From Methylobacterium sp. (GTDB lineage: Bacteria; Pseudomonadota; Alphaproteobacteria; Rhizobiales; Beijerinckiaceae), in the NCBI GenBank assembly GCA_020253445.1, contig JADCBP010000001.1, positions 310,001 to 374,000 of the forward strand: 64,000 nt of DNA, given 5' to 3'. Shown here in pieces: positions 1 to 9,965 of this stretch. Within the stretch, counting starts at the first letter, position 1; every line of letters starts with the position of its first letter. The notes beneath the pieces were generated by a model, which had not been told where the DNA came from, did no database searches, and saw nothing but the letters and a program-made list of their open reading frames with translations. The translations under genes were made by a program, and so were the position numbers.

Positions 1-10
1 CCATCCTTTT

Positions 11-42
11 CGGGCCGGGTTCGCGACGAGCGATCCGGCCCG
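11..42. terminator. inverted repeat, possible terminator of the gene left of the window
   Basis: An 8-base stem (cgggccgg at 11-18, ccggcccg at 35-42) with a 16-base loop lies between the window edge and pth. There is no strong T-run after it. It may end the preceding transcription unit, often rplY in this position, but that gene is not in the window. Confidence 0.35.
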
Positions 43-130
43 TTCCATGTCTGGAACAGGCTGCGATTGGGTGGAAGCCGGAAAAAACGCGAAAAGCATG
101 CGAACACAACCTCCTCTGGAAGGCGTTGCG

Positions 131-772
131 ATGCGGCTCCTGGTCGGCCTCGGCAATCCCGGTGCCAAATATGCCGGAAACCGGCACAATATCGGCTTCA
201 TGGCGCTCGACGCGATCGCGAAGGCACACCGCGCGGCACCCTGGCGCGCGCGCTTTCAAGGCGAGGTCGCCGAGGTGACGCTCGAAGGCGAGAAGGCCCT
301 GCTCCTGAAGCCGCAGACCTTCATGAACGAGAGCGGCCGGGCCGTGCGCGCCGCGATGGATTTCTACAAGCTGCCGCTCTCGGCGCTCCATGTGCTGCAT
401 GATGAACTCGATCTCCCGGCAGGCAAGCTGCGCGTCAAGACCGGCGGCGGCATTGCAGGCCATAACGGCCTGCGTTCGATTTCCGCCCATTGCGGCAATG
501 ATTACGCCCGCGTTCGGCTCGGCATCGGCCATCCCGGCGACAAGGCTCTGGTGCATGCCTATGTGCTGAATGATTTCGCCAAGGCCGAGCAGCCCTGGCT
601 GGAGCATCTCTGCGCGGCCATCGCCAGCCATGCCGCGCTGCTCGGCCAGAATGATGCGCTCTTCGCCAACCGCGTGCATGTCGCGATGGAAAAGGCGGGC
701 CATGCCGAGGCGAAGACCCCGCGCGAGGCTGAACAAGCGAAAAAGGCTGGACAGGGCGAGGAACCTCGCTGA
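131..772 (+). CDS. pth: peptidyl-tRNA hydrolase
   Basis: 213 residues. It releases peptides from peptidyl-tRNA that has dropped off the ribosome, in the cytosol. The N-terminus [14 protein letters not shown], then [11 protein letters not shown] with the catalytic His of the N-x-HN-x-G motif, [10 protein letters not shown] and [12 protein letters not shown] are all classic Pth signatures. The start at 131 is chosen because it begins the conserved fold and is preceded by aaggcg. An in-frame start at 47 would add 28 unconserved residues. The C-terminal tail of about 25 Lys/Glu/Ala-rich residues extends past the usual E. coli length. ychF follows after 61 bases, a common pth-ychF pair. Confidence 0.95.
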   Translation: MRLLVGLGNPGAKYAGNRHNIGFMALDAIAKAHRAAPWRARFQGEVAEVTLEGEKALLLKPQTFMNESGRAVRAAMDFYKLPLSALHVLHDELDLPAGKLRVKTGGGIAGHNGLRSISAHCGNDYARVRLGIGHPGDKALVHAYVLNDFAKAEQPWLEHLCAAIASHAALLGQNDALFANRVHVAMEKAGHAEAKTPREAEQAKKAGQGEEPR

Positions 773-833
773 AAAAGCAGCGCAACTTCAGAAATTTTGG
801 CGGCGCGGCCGCCTATTGCACGGAACGGACATC

Positions 834-1931
834 ATGGGTTTCAAGATGGGCATCGTGGGCTTGCCGAATGTCGGCAAGTCCACCCTCTTCAACGCGCTCA
901 CACAGACCGCCGCCGCGCAGGCCGCGAATTACCCTTTCTGCACCATCGAGCCGAATGTGGGCGATGTTGCCGTGCCGGATCCGCGGCTCGATGCGCTCGC
1001 GGCGATTGCCAGCTCGAAGGAGATCATCCCGACCCGCCTCACCTTCGTGGATATCGCCGGCCTCGTGCGCGGCGCCTCGCGCGGCGAAGGCCTCGGAAAC
1101 CAGTTCCTCGCCAATATCCGCGAGGTCGATGCCATCGCCCATGTCGTGCGCTGCTTCGAGGACAGCGACATCACCCATGTCGAGGGCAAGATCGACCCCC
1201 TGGCCGATATCGAGACCATCGAGACCGAGTTGATGCTCGCCGATCTCGACAGCCTCGAGAAACGCATCGTCGCCATCGAGAAGAAGGCGAAGGGCGGCGA
1301 CAAGGAAGCGAAAGAGGCTTTCGACCTGATGAGCCGCTCGCTCACCCTGCTGCGCGAGGGCAAGCCGGCGCGTCTCGTCGAAGTGAAGCCGGGCGAGGAG
1401 CGTGCCTTCCGCATGCTCGGCCTGCTGACCTCGAAGCCGGTTCTCTATGTCTGCAATGTCGAGGAAGGCTCGGCGGACAAGGGCAATGGCTTCTCGGCGC
1501 GTGTCTTTGAACGCGCGAAGCAGGAAGGGGCGCGCGCGGTCGTCGTCTCGGCAAAGATCGAGAGCGAGGTCGCGGTGCTGCCGCTCGAGGAGCAGAAGGA
1601 ATATCTCGAGGCCATCGGCCTGGAGGAGCCGGGCCTCAACCGCGTCATCCGCGAGGGCTATGCGCTGCTGGGCCTCCTCACCTATTTCACGGTCGGGCCC
1701 AAGGAAGCGCGCGCCTGGACGATTACGGCCGGAACCAGGGCCCCGGCGGCCGCCGGCGTGATCCACACGGATTTCGAGAAGGGGTTCATCCGCGCCGAAA
1801 CCATCGCCTATGCCGATTACATCGCCCATAAAGGTGAGGCCGGCGCGCGCGAAGCTGGCAAGTTCCGCCTCGAAGGCAAGGATTACGAAGTGGCCGATGG
1901 CGACGTGTTGCATTTCCGCTTCGCAAACTGA
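834..1931 (+). CDS. ychF: redox-regulated ATPase YchF (Obg family)
   Basis: 365 residues, the normal length for YchF/Ola1. The P-loop GLPNVGKST sits at residues 8-16, switch II reads DIAGLVRGAS, and the purine-specificity motif is CNVEE instead of the GTPase NKxD, as expected for an ATP-preferring YchF. A C-terminal TGS-like domain ends in EGKDYEVADGDVLHFRF. The start at 834 matches the family N-terminus MGFKMGIVG. A longer frame open from 570 overlaps pth and is not conserved. The protein binds ribosomes and responds to oxidative stress in other bacteria. Confidence 0.96.
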   Translation: MGFKMGIVGLPNVGKSTLFNALTQTAAAQAANYPFCTIEPNVGDVAVPDPRLDALAAIASSKEIIPTRLTFVDIAGLVRGASRGEGLGNQFLANIREVDAIAHVVRCFEDSDITHVEGKIDPLADIETIETELMLADLDSLEKRIVAIEKKAKGGDKEAKEAFDLMSRSLTLLREGKPARLVEVKPGEERAFRMLGLLTSKPVLYVCNVEEGSADKGNGFSARVFERAKQEGARAVVVSAKIESEVAVLPLEEQKEYLEAIGLEEPGLNRVIREGYALLGLLTYFTVGPKEARAWTITAGTRAPAAAGVIHTDFEKGFIRAETIAYADYIAHKGEAGAREAGKFRLEGKDYEVADGDVLHFRFAN

Positions 1932-2033
1932 GCCCTCATGCCGAGCGAGGCGGATGATCGCGTTCTGGACTTGCCGTTTACGGATACAACCTTAGTCTTA
2001 ATCCCCAAGGGGGATCGAAACGGAGGTTCGGCG

Positions 2034-2231
2034 ATGGCGGCTTTGACGATACGCGTTCGGGCGGTTTATTGGCGTTCGCTTTATCTGGTTCTTTTTCCTC
2101 TTGTTTTCCTGATGACCTGGGCCCAGATGGCGTCTGCGGGCACAAAAGACGTTCTGGTGAAGAGCGCGGGCTTCGTGACCCTGATGACCCTCGGCCTCGC
2201 TTGCGCTGCGGCGACGGGTGGCCGATTGTAG
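2034..2231 (+). CDS. small putative membrane protein
   Basis: A 65-residue reading frame with a good ribosome site (acggaggttcggcg before the ATG). It contains two hydrophobic stretches, around residues 16-31 (YLVLFPLVFLMTWA) and 40-60 (AGFVTLMTLGLACAAA), so it could be a small inner-membrane protein. I do not recognise the family. It lies between ychF and the MaoC gene in the same direction. A start at 1938 would add 32 residues without an obvious ribosome site. Being short, it could also be a chance frame. Confidence 0.4.
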   Translation: MAALTIRVRAVYWRSLYLVLFPLVFLMTWAQMASAGTKDVLVKSAGFVTLMTLGLACAAATGGRL

Positions 2232-2305
2232 GTGCCTCTTCCCGCTGGCGCGGGATGTCCGATCCCAGTCCTGCCTCGGCGGGATGGAGCCAGCCGGGTG
2301 AGACC

Positions 2306-3298
2306 ATGCGCTTTTTCGAGGATTTTCGGGTCGGCGAGCAACAGGCCTACGGTTCCTTGACCGTGAGCGAGGCGGAGATCCTCCGCTTTGCGAGGCAATA
2401 TGATGCGCAGCCGATGCATACCGACCCCGATTCCGACCAGGCGCGGATGACCGGAGGGCTGATCGCCTCGGGCTGGCACACGGCCTCGCTCAACATGCGT
2501 CTCATGGCTGACAATTTCCTGCTGCCCGCAAAGCAGGGGCTGGGATCACCGGGCGTGTCCCGGCTCGATTGGGCCGCGCCCGTGCGCCCCGGCGACACGC
2601 TTGGCGGAAGCTTCGAGGTGTTGGGTCGGAAAGCATCGGCCAGCAAGCCGGATCGCGGCTTTGTCAATTTCCGCTTCACGGTGAAAAACCAGCACGGCAC
2701 GCCTGTGTTGCGGCAGGAAAACCTGATCATGTTCGCGCGGCGCGACGCGAGATCGCCCGTGCCGCCGCCGGAGGGCTTGGAAATCCCGCCACCCCCGCGC
2801 GAAAACCTCGCCTTTCCCGATGCGCCGAACCCGCCCATGGGCCGGATCGGCGCGATGGAAGCGGGCCATACCCTGCGCTTTGGCACGATTGAATTCACGC
2901 CCGAAAGCATCAAGTCCTTTGCACGTGATTTCGATCCTCAGGATTTCCATTTGAGCGAGGAGGCGGGCCGCGCGACGCATTTCGGCGGCCTTTCGGCCTC
3001 GGGCTGGCATATCGCGTCGAACTGGATGCGCGCGATCGTGACATTCTGGGCGAACGAAGCCAAGGCGGGGCGCTTCGTGCCGAAGCTTGGCCCCTCGCCC
3101 GGCTTTCGCGATCTCCTGTGGCTGCGTCCCGTGCTGGCGGGCGATCGCATCACCTATGGTTCCCGCTTCATCGAGGGGCGGAAATCAGCCTCGAAACCGG
3201 GCTGGGGGATCGCGCAGCACCGGAATTTCGGCATCAACCAGCGCGGTGAACTGGTCTTCGCCTTCACCGGCATCGTGCTCTGGGAAGCCGAAGCATGA
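2306..3298 (+). CDS. MaoC-like protein with two hotdog domains
   Basis: 330 residues made of two related halves, about 1-150 and 180-330. Each half repeats the (R)-hydratase pattern: FARQYDAQPMH followed by GGLIASGWHTAS in the first, FARDFDPQDFH followed by GGLSASGWHIAS in the second. The Asp and His of both motifs match the catalytic pair of MaoC/R-specific enoyl-CoA hydratases, so both halves may be active or one may be structural. The likely substrate is an acyl-CoA, not known. The start at 2306 is preceded by gggtgagacc. An extension open to 2069 is unconserved and overlaps the small protein upstream. Confidence 0.88.
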   Translation: MRFFEDFRVGEQQAYGSLTVSEAEILRFARQYDAQPMHTDPDSDQARMTGGLIASGWHTASLNMRLMADNFLLPAKQGLGSPGVSRLDWAAPVRPGDTLGGSFEVLGRKASASKPDRGFVNFRFTVKNQHGTPVLRQENLIMFARRDARSPVPPPEGLEIPPPPRENLAFPDAPNPPMGRIGAMEAGHTLRFGTIEFTPESIKSFARDFDPQDFHLSEEAGRATHFGGLSASGWHIASNWMRAIVTFWANEAKAGRFVPKLGPSPGFRDLLWLRPVLAGDRITYGSRFIEGRKSASKPGWGIAQHRNFGINQRGELVFAFTGIVLWEAEA

Positions 3299-3340
3299 AG
3301 CTGGCATGATCCCGCGGCTGGATGCCGTGTTGCACCAGGG

Positions 3341-3898
3341 TCAGTGCCCCTCGAAGCCGATTAACGTGCGCACGGGCACACCCAGCGCGCGGATTCTATC
3401 CGCGCCGCCGAGTTCCGGCAGGTCGATCACGAAACAGGCCGCGACCACCTCCGCCCCGAGCTTCTGCAGCAGTTGCACGGCAGCGCTCGCGGTGCCGCCG
3501 GTCGCGATGAGATCATCCACGAGGATCACCCGCTCGCCCTTCGCAACGGCGTCGACATGCATTTCCATCGTGTCGGTGCCGTATTCCAGGCTGTAGGATA
3601 TCGAAACGGTCGCGTGCGGCAGCTTGCCCTTCTTGCGGATGGGCACGAAGCCGCAGGAGAGCTGGTGCGCGATGGCGCCGCCAAGGATGAAGCCGCGCGC
3701 CTCGATCCCTGCGACCTTCGAGATGCCCGCACCGGCATAGGGATGCACGAGTTCATCCACCGCCCGGCGGAACGCGCGCGGATTGCCTAGAAGCGTGGAA
3801 ATATCGCGGAAGGAGATGCCTGGTTTCGGATAATCACGGATCGTACGAATGGCCTCGCGAAGATCGGCTTGATCCACGCCCCTGCCTGCCTTCTTCAT
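3341..3898 (-). CDS. apt: adenine phosphoribosyltransferase
   Basis: 185 residues. It converts adenine and PRPP to AMP (purine salvage). The type I PRTase site [14 protein letters not shown] is present, plus the APT signatures [15 protein letters not shown] and [12 protein letters not shown]. The start at 3898 is preceded on the minus strand by aggggggtgggg. It follows the petABC operon on the same strand but is separated from it by a clear terminator, so it is probably its own unit. It faces the MaoC gene tail to tail. Confidence 0.95.
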   Translation of the reverse strand: MKKAGRGVDQADLREAIRTIRDYPKPGISFRDISTLLGNPRAFRRAVDELVHPYAGAGISKVAGIEARGFILGGAIAHQLSCGFVPIRKKGKLPHATVSISYSLEYGTDTMEMHVDAVAKGERVILVDDLIATGGTASAAVQLLQKLGAEVVAACFVIDLPELGGADRIRALGVPVRTLIGFEGH

Positions 3899-3930
3899 GC
3901 CCCACCCCCCTTGATACGCCGCAGCCCCAC

Positions 3931-3953
3931 GAAAAAGGGGGCCGAAGCCCCCT
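3931..3953 (-). terminator. rho-independent terminator of petABC
   Basis: Read on the minus strand this is a GC-rich stem (agggggc/gcccccT, loop ttcg) followed directly by TTTTTC. It lies 28 bases after the cytochrome c1 stop codon and before apt, so it should end the bc1 operon transcript. Confidence 0.85.
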
Positions 3954-3980
3954 GATTCCTTGCCGAATCCGGGCGCGCGA

Positions 3981-4865
3981 TCAATGCGCCTTGGCGGGCG
4001 CGTCATCGAGACGCGACCAGATGCGCTTCTTCAGCATGAAGAGCAGGCCTGCAAGAAGCACAAGCCAGAGCATGACCTTCACGCCCGTGCGCTTGCGCTC
4101 TTCCATCTTGGGCTCTGCCGCCCACATCAGGAAGGCCGACAAGTCCTTCGCGACCTGCAGCTTGGTGACCGGCGTGCCATCCGAATAGAAATTCGGATCA
4201 TGCGGCTTTCCGGCATCGTCGAAGACGGCAGCGAGCGGATTGGCCATCGCAATCTTGTTGCCCGGGAAGTAACGGTTCCAATGCAGGCCGTCTTCCACCT
4301 TCACGCCGGGAGGCGGCGGCTCGTAGCCGAGCAGGAGCGCGGTGAGGTAATCCACACCCTGCTGCTGATACTGGGTGAAGATATCAAAGATATAGATCGG
4401 AAAGCCGCGCTCATAGGAACGCGCCTTGGCGATCACCGAGAAATCGGGCGGCACGGCGCCGTTATTCGCTGCCTTCGCGGCCTCATCGTTCGGGAACGGG
4501 CTCGGGAAGCGATCCGACGGCCGCCCGGGCCGCTCGAACATCTCGCCCTGCTCGTTGGGACCATCCTTCACCTTGTACTCGGCGGCAAGCGCCTTCACCT
4601 GGCCTTCCGTGAAGCCGGGGCCACCCGGCTCGGAGAGGTTGCGGAAGGAGAGCTTCGAGAGGCCATGGCAGGCCGCGCAGACCTCACGATAGACCTTGAA
4701 GCCGCGCTGCAGTTGCGCCTTGTCGAAGGTGCCGAACGGACCATAGAACGACCAGGTCTGGCGCGGAGGCTTCTCGGCACCACCAGCCGCGAGGGTCGGG
4801 CCCGCGAGAGCCAGGCTGGAACCCGCGACGATGGCAGCGGCGAGGATACGGGAGGCGATTGTCAT
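3981..4865 (-). CDS. petC: cytochrome c1 of the bc1 complex
   Basis: 294 residues. It takes electrons from the Rieske protein and passes them to soluble or membrane cytochrome c in the periplasm. A Sec signal peptide (about residues 1-27, ending LAGPTLAA) precedes the heme site CAACH at 63-67. A single C-terminal membrane helix (about 262-280) is followed by positive residues KKRIWSR. Unlike Bradyrhizobium fbcH, where b and c1 are fused and then cleaved, this gene is separate from petB. The ribosome site is aaggattgaaccg. It is the last gene of petABC. Confidence 0.96.
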   Translation of the reverse strand: MTIASRILAAAIVAGSSLALAGPTLAAGGAEKPPRQTWSFYGPFGTFDKAQLQRGFKVYREVCAACHGLSKLSFRNLSEPGGPGFTEGQVKALAAEYKVKDGPNEQGEMFERPGRPSDRFPSPFPNDEAAKAANNGAVPPDFSVIAKARSYERGFPIYIFDIFTQYQQQGVDYLTALLLGYEPPPPGVKVEDGLHWNRYFPGNKIAMANPLAAVFDDAGKPHDPNFYSDGTPVTKLQVAKDLSAFLMWAAEPKMEERKRTGVKVMLWLVLLAGLLFMLKKRIWSRLDDAPAKAH

Positions 4866-4892
4866 CGGTTCAATCCTTCTGGCCTGCCACGC

Positions 4893-6197
4893 TTACTTTT
4901 CGGGCGAGGCGTGCGCGCCCGCGGGGTGGCCATGGCCGGTGGAGGCCAGGACCGAATCCGCGATGGAAGCCGGCAGAAGCAGCGGCTTCTCGAAAAGCCC
5001 CAGCAGCGGCAGGATCACCAGGAAATGCGCGAAGTAGTAGATGGTCAGGATCTGGCCGAAGCCGACCATGTCCAGCACCACGCGGCCACCAAGCGTCAGC
5101 ACGGCCTTGTCCGTCGGTTGCGAACCGGCATAGCCAAGGAACAGGCAGACCACCACGAAGACCCAGAAGAAGATCTTGAAGGCAGGCCGATAGGCACCCG
5201 ACTTCACCTTCGAGGTATCGAGCCAAGGCAGGAAAGCCAGCAGCGCGATGGAGGCAAACATGGCGAGCACGCCGCCGAGCTTGTCGGGAACCGCACGCAG
5301 GATGCCGTAGAAGGGCAGGAAATACCATTCGGGCACGATATGAGCCGGGGTCTTCAGCGGATCAGCCGGGATGTAGTTATCGGCATGGCCAAGGAAGTTC
5401 GGGTGGAAGAACACGAACCAGGCGAAGACCATCAGGAAGCAGACCATCGCGAAGAGGTCCTTCACGGTGGCATAGGGGGTGAAGGGCACGGTGTCCTTCG
5501 CGTAGTTCTTCACTTCCACGCCCGACGGGTTGTTCTGGCCCACATGATGCAGCGCCCAGACATGCAGGATCACCACGCCGAAAATCATGAACGGCAGGAG
5601 ATAATGCAGCGCGAAGAAGCGGTTCAGCGTCGGGTTGTCGACCGAGTAGCCGCCCCACAGCCAGGTCACGATCGACTCGCCCACGATCGGAATGGCCGAG
5701 AACAGGTTCGTGATGACGGTCGCGCCCCAGAAGGACATCTGGCCCCATGGCAGCACGTAACCCATGAAGGCGGTCGCCATCATGAGGAGGAAGATCACCA
5801 CGCCGAGGATCCAGAGCAGCTCGCGCGGCGCCTTGTAGGAGCCGTAATACATGCCGCGAAAGATATGGATGTAAACCGCGACGAAGAACATGGAGGCGCC
5901 ATTGGAATGCGCATAGCGCATCAGCCAGCCATAGTTCACGTCTCGCATGATGTGCTCGACCGACTGGAAGGCGTAGTCCACATGCGGCGTATAGTGCATC
6001 GCCAGCACGATGCCGGTGACGATCTGCGACACCAGCATGAACATCAGGATGCCGCCGAAGGTCCAGAAATAGTTCAGGTTGCGCGGAACCGGGTAGGAAA
6101 CCGCGGAATCGTGCATGAGTCGCACGATCGGCAGTCGCGCGTCGACCCAGCGTTCAATGCCGGTCTTCGGCACGTAGGTGGAATGATGCTCACCCAT
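4893..6197 (-). CDS. petB: cytochrome b of the bc1 complex
   Basis: 434 residues, full length for a bacterial bc1 cytochrome b with eight membrane helices. The paired heme-ligand histidines are in AMHYTPH and YIHIFRG (helices B and D regions), with further His in ALHYLLPF and ILHVWALHH. The [18 protein letters not shown] segment is the Qo-site PEWY loop. The ATG at 6197 is preferred over an in-frame GTG at 6206, because aagggtgag sits 8 bases before the ATG. It lies 23 bases after petA and 27 bases before petC. Confidence 0.97.
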   Translation of the reverse strand: MGEHHSTYVPKTGIERWVDARLPIVRLMHDSAVSYPVPRNLNYFWTFGGILMFMLVSQIVTGIVLAMHYTPHVDYAFQSVEHIMRDVNYGWLMRYAHSNGASMFFVAVYIHIFRGMYYGSYKAPRELLWILGVVIFLLMMATAFMGYVLPWGQMSFWGATVITNLFSAIPIVGESIVTWLWGGYSVDNPTLNRFFALHYLLPFMIFGVVILHVWALHHVGQNNPSGVEVKNYAKDTVPFTPYATVKDLFAMVCFLMVFAWFVFFHPNFLGHADNYIPADPLKTPAHIVPEWYFLPFYGILRAVPDKLGGVLAMFASIALLAFLPWLDTSKVKSGAYRPAFKIFFWVFVVVCLFLGYAGSQPTDKAVLTLGGRVVLDMVGFGQILTIYYFAHFLVILPLLGLFEKPLLLPASIADSVLASTGHGHPAGAHASPEK

Positions 6198-6220
6198 GAT
6201 TGACACTCACCCTTGTTCGT

Positions 6221-6784
6221 TCAGCCGATGCGGATCTTGGACGCCGACAGGAAGGCGAATTCCGGAATGTCGAGGTTGCGCGGTGCCGGACCTCTGCGGA
6301 TGCGGCCCGAATTGTCGTAATGCGAGCCATGGCACGGGCAATACCAGCCATTATACTCGCCCGAGAACCCGATCGGCACGCAGCCCAGATGCGTGCAGTT
6401 GCCGTAGACGACGATCCACTGATCCTGCGGCTTGCCGTCGAAGGCGCGGACGCGCTCGGCATCGGCCTGCCTGTCCGGCAGGGCGGCGTTGTCATCCTTC
6501 CTGGCTTCCGCGATTTCCTGCGCGGTGCGGTGCCGCACGAAAATCGGCTTGCCGCGCCATTTCAAGGTGATGGCCTTGCCCTCGCCGATCGGCGCGAGAT
6601 CCACCTCGACCGGGGCACCGGCCGCAACGGTGGAAGCATCAGGATTCATCTGCGAGATCAGCGGCCAGGCGATACCACCCACGGCCACGGCGCCAGCGGC
6701 ACCGGTCGCCAGAAGAAGAAAATCACGGCGATTCGGGTCGCTCGCGCCGGGAGACTTCATCGTGTTGTCAGCCACGTCCTTCAT
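6221..6784 (-). CDS. petA: Rieske iron-sulfur subunit of the bc1 complex
   Basis: 187 residues. A Tat-type N-terminus ([14 protein letters not shown], residues 18-31) doubles as the membrane anchor. The 2Fe-2S ligands are in CTHLGC (130-135) and CPCHGSHYD (149-157). First gene of petABC. The start at 6784 has agaaggaagg in front. It moves electrons from quinol at the Qo site to cytochrome c1 on the periplasmic side. Confidence 0.97.
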   Translation of the reverse strand: MKDVADNTMKSPGASDPNRRDFLLLATGAAGAVAVGGIAWPLISQMNPDASTVAAGAPVEVDLAPIGEGKAITLKWRGKPIFVRHRTAQEIAEARKDDNAALPDRQADAERVRAFDGKPQDQWIVVYGNCTHLGCVPIGFSGEYNGWYCPCHGSHYDNSGRIRRGPAPRNLDIPEFAFLSASKIRIG

Positions 6785-7064
6785 CCTTCCTTCTCGCGGG
6801 GCGCGCCCTTGTCACCGGCTCGCCTTGCGATATCCCACAGCCGTTTTTCACGCTGAACATTGTCCGGGATTGTGGAAATTGATCCCTGACAAATGACGCG
6901 TGCGCCCGGTTTTCAATGCGACCAGAAGTCGCCAAAAAGCCGAAAGCACGATCCTGGCACCCCTGATGGAGCCTTCCGATCGGAACGGTTCAAAAGTCCG
7001 TGGCTCCATGGCACTCCGCAAGCCACTTGTCCATACCCCAACCCCATGCTTTGCGGGCTAGACC
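6785..7064. other. divergent intergenic region between petA and trmL
   Basis: 280 bases with no convincing gene. It must contain the promoter of petABC (leftward) and probably that of trmL (rightward). I could not pick out a convincing -35/-10 pair for either. Confidence 0.5.
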
Positions 7065-7613
7065 ATGGTCGATATCCTCCCCCTTTGCCCTCCATCCGCC
7101 TCCGAACCGCAGGCTCCGCTGCGGCTCGCGCTCTACGAACCCGACATTCCCCAGAATGCCGGCACGCTGATGCGCCTCTGCGCTTGCCTCGGCCTGCCCT
7201 TGGACCTGATCGAACCGGCCGGATTTGACGCGAGCGACCGCAACCTGAGGCGCGCGGGGCTCGACTACCTTCATGCCCTCCGGCTCGAACGGCATCTCTC
7301 CTTCCGTCATTTCGAGGAGTGGCGGCGAGCGCGCGGCCATCGACTGGTGCTCGCGACCACGAGAGCCGATGTCGCGCATCACCATTTCCGGTTCTCTCCC
7401 GGTGACATCCTCCTGCTCGGCCGCGAGAGCGCGGGCGTGCCCGACCATGTTCATGAAGCGGCCGATGCGCGGCTGGCGATCCCGCTGCGGCCGGGGCTGC
7501 GCTCGCTGAACGTGGCGGTGGCCGGCGGCATTCTGGTCGCCGAAGCCATGCGGCAGCTTGACCTCTTCCCGCCAATGGCGACAACTGGAGGTCTTGACGT
7601 TCCATCGCCTTGA
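7065..7613 (+). CDS. trmL: tRNA (cytidine(34)-2'-O)-methyltransferase
   Basis: 182 residues, SPOUT-class methyltransferase that 2'-O-methylates the wobble base of certain leucine tRNAs. Signatures are EPDIPQNAGTLMRLCACLG at the N-terminus, LLLGRESAGVPDHV (knotted SAM loop) and RSLNVAVAGGILVAEAMRQ at the C-terminus. The N-terminus has about 15 extra residues before the conserved core (LRLALYEPDIP). hemF starts 24 bases after the stop. Confidence 0.93.
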   Translation: MVDILPLCPPSASEPQAPLRLALYEPDIPQNAGTLMRLCACLGLPLDLIEPAGFDASDRNLRRAGLDYLHALRLERHLSFRHFEEWRRARGHRLVLATTRADVAHHHFRFSPGDILLLGRESAGVPDHVHEAADARLAIPLRPGLRSLNVAVAGGILVAEAMRQLDLFPPMATTGGLDVPSP

Positions 7614-7636
7614 CATTGTTCGCCTGAAAGTTCCGC

Positions 7637-8533
7637 ATGAACGCTCTTCTTGACCAGCCCGAAACGCAAGCGCGCATCGGCCGCGCCGCCGAATGGTTCG
7701 GCAGCCTGCAGCAGAAAATCCTTGCGGCCTTCGCGACCGTGGAGGCGGAGGCGAAAGGCCCGTTTTTCGACGAGGCCGGCGGGCCGGGACAGCCGGAATT
7801 CAAGCCCTGGGAGCGGAAGAACCACGATGGCTCGCCTGGCGGCGGCGGCCGCATGGGCATGTTGCGGGGCCGCGTCTTCGAGAAATGCGGCGTGCATTTC
7901 AGCCATGTCCACGGGCAATTCGCGCCTGAATTCGCCAGCCAGATCCCCGGAGCGGATACCGATCCGCGCTTTTCCGCCTGCGGCATATCGCTCATCGCGC
8001 ATCCCTGGAACCCGAATGCGCCGACCGTTCACATGAACACCCGCTTTGTCGTGACTTCGAAAGCCTGGTTCGGCGGTGGCGCGGATCTTACGCCCGTGCT
8101 CGCGGCACGCCGCGTGCAGCAGGACCCGGATTCGGTTGCCTTCCACGAGGGGATGCGTGCGGCCTGCCTGGCCCACGGCCGCGATCATGCACGCTACAAG
8201 ACGTGGTGCGACGAGTACTTTCACCTGAAGCATCGTGACGAGCCGCGCGGCATCGGCGGCATCTTCTACGATTACCTCTCGGAGGAATGGGAGGCTGATT
8301 TCGCCTTCACGCGCGGCGTGGGGGAAGCCTTCCTCTCGACCTATCTCGCCATCCTCCGCGGCAATATCGACAAGCCCTGGAGCGAGGAGCAGCGCTTCCA
8401 GCAGGAGGTGCAGCGCGGACGCTATGTGGAATTCAACCTGCTCTGGGATCGCGGGACCCTGTTTGGCCTGAAGACCGGCGGGAACATCGAATCGATCCTG
8501 TCTTCCATGCCGCCCCGCGTGAGGTGGCCCTAA
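7637..8533 (+). CDS. hemF: oxygen-dependent coproporphyrinogen III oxidase
   Basis: 298 residues. Aerobic oxidative decarboxylation of coproporphyrinogen III in heme synthesis. Diagnostic segments are [53 protein letters not shown] and [22 protein letters not shown]. The stop overlaps the end of the opposing cca gene by 4 bases. Its place near the bc1 operon and trmL is typical of Hyphomicrobiales, though no shared transcript with pet is possible (opposite strands). Confidence 0.97.
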   Translation: MNALLDQPETQARIGRAAEWFGSLQQKILAAFATVEAEAKGPFFDEAGGPGQPEFKPWERKNHDGSPGGGGRMGMLRGRVFEKCGVHFSHVHGQFAPEFASQIPGADTDPRFSACGISLIAHPWNPNAPTVHMNTRFVVTSKAWFGGGADLTPVLAARRVQQDPDSVAFHEGMRAACLAHGRDHARYKTWCDEYFHLKHRDEPRGIGGIFYDYLSEEWEADFAFTRGVGEAFLSTYLAILRGNIDKPWSEEQRFQQEVQRGRYVEFNLLWDRGTLFGLKTGGNIESILSSMPPRVRWP

Positions 8534-9687
8534 CCCGCGCGTTCCGCCTGCATCAGCGCGAGCTGATCATCGCGCGAAGCGGGAAAGCCGGCGGCGATCC
8601 AGCGCGCCTCGATGGCCTTGAGCGCCTTGCCGATCCTCGGCCCCGCAGGCAGGCCCGCCTTCAGGAGGTCCTCGCCCTTGAGGTGGAAGACCGGCGGCTC
8701 CGGCCAATCGGCGATCGCAGGCCAGAGGGCGGGCAGGCGCGAGAGCGCTTCCCGGAAGCGATAGGCCACGAGTTCCGGCGCGGCGCCCGCTTCGAGCATC
8801 TGCAGTGCACCGCCCAATGCTTGCATCAGCGCGAATTCGCGGTTGGAGAGACGCAGGGCCTCCCGCGCAGGCTTCGCCTGATCGCCATAGAGCGCGAAAA
8901 GGCGCGTCACCGCATCCGGCGTCTTCTCGCGCGCTGCGACCTGCGCGAAACGCTGCAAATCCGGCTTGAGGCCCACGAGATCCGTGAGAAGCCCCAGCGC
9001 ATCCGCTTCCCGCATCACCGCAAGCGCGCGCGGCGCGACGATCAGCTTCAGAACCTCGGTGCGGATACGCTCTCGGGAGAGCCGCGCAAAGCCCTCGCGA
9101 TGCCGGGCACAGGCTTCAAGACCAGGCGGATCGAGCGGCCCCTCGGCATAGCTCGCGGAAAAGCGCAGGAAGCGCAGGGCGCGGAGGTAGTCCTCCCTCA
9201 GGCGCTGCCCGGGATCGCCGATGAAGCGCACGCGACGGCTTTCGAGATCGACGAGACCATCGAAGAAATCATGCAATCGTCCATCGGCCGATACGGCCAT
9301 GGCGTTGATGGTGAAATCGCGCCGCGCTGCATCCATGCGGAAATCGCGGCCGAACCGCACCTCGGCACGGCGGCCATCGGTGGCGACATCCTCGCGGAGG
9401 GTCGTCACCTCGTAAGGCTTGCCGGAAATGACGATCGTGATCGTTCCATGCGCGATTCCCGTCGGCACGGCCTTCCAGCCCTTTCCCTCGGCGATCTCGG
9501 TGGTGCGCCGGGGAAGCGCGGTGGTCGCGATGTCGAGATCGGCGAAATCCGTGCCAAGCAGCGCGTTGCGCACGGCCCCGCCGATGATGCGCGCCTCTTC
9601 CCCGGCTTCCGAAAAAGCCGAGAGGATCGCTGCCGCACCCGGCTCGGCGAGAAGCCCCTGAAGGCGCGCCGAGACGGCTTCCGGCAT
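8530..9687 (-). CDS. cca: CCA tRNA nucleotidyltransferase
   Basis: 385 residues, class II nucleotidyltransferase. The N-terminal catalytic motif is [12 protein letters not shown] followed by DLDIATT, with the metal-binding Asp pair at about residues 50-52. The [10 protein letters not shown] motif and the RNA-binding [14 protein letters not shown] follow. The ATG at 9687 is preferred to the in-frame GTG at 9690: it overlaps the DUF6111 stop as TGATG, so translation is probably coupled. Whether it adds CCA or poly(A) cannot be told from motifs alone. Confidence 0.92.
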   Translation of the reverse strand: MPEAVSARLQGLLAEPGAAAILSAFSEAGEEARIIGGAVRNALLGTDFADLDIATTALPRRTTEIAEGKGWKAVPTGIAHGTITIVISGKPYEVTTLREDVATDGRRAEVRFGRDFRMDAARRDFTINAMAVSADGRLHDFFDGLVDLESRRVRFIGDPGQRLREDYLRALRFLRFSASYAEGPLDPPGLEACARHREGFARLSRERIRTEVLKLIVAPRALAVMREADALGLLTDLVGLKPDLQRFAQVAAREKTPDAVTRLFALYGDQAKPAREALRLSNREFALMQALGGALQMLEAGAAPELVAYRFREALSRLPALWPAIADWPEPPVFHLKGEDLLKAGLPAGPRIGKALKAIEARWIAAGFPASRDDQLALMQAERAG

Positions 9688-9950
9688 CACTCGATGGTCC
9701 CCGGCACGAGCTTGCCATCCTTGAAGACCGCCGGGCGATAGGCCCCCTGATGAACTTCATCGGTGAAACCGATAAACAGCACCACGAGCGCCATCAGCAC
9801 GAGGCCGATCAGCGTCTGAATCAGCAGCGCCTTGCGCTCGAATATCTGTTTCGCTGCCTGCGGATTTCGCCCCTGCCACATGAGAAACGCGGCATAGGCC
9901 AGAAATGGCATGAAGAAAAATCCGCCGATCTCGAAAAGAATGCGAGCCAT
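9687..9950 (-). CDS. DUF6111 family small membrane protein
   Basis: 87 residues with two membrane helices (about 5-25 and 44-64) and a soluble C-terminus (HQGAYRPAVFKDGKLVPG). It matches my memory of the DUF6111 family, which sits between cca and the CoA pyrophosphatase in many alphaproteobacteria. The function is unknown. Its stop overlaps the cca start, and it starts 15 bases after the Nudix gene. Confidence 0.8.
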   Translation of the reverse strand: MARILFEIGGFFFMPFLAYAAFLMWQGRNPQAAKQIFERKALLIQTLIGLVLMALVVLFIGFTDEVHQGAYRPAVFKDGKLVPGTIE

Positions 9951-9965
9951 ACCCTCACCCGGTTG

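Noticed and set aside
3960-6203. 747-residue plus-strand frame opposite petB and petC
   Set aside because: It is antisense to two clearly conserved genes, is rich in His, Arg and Glu as expected for the complement of GC-rich code, and has no family pattern.
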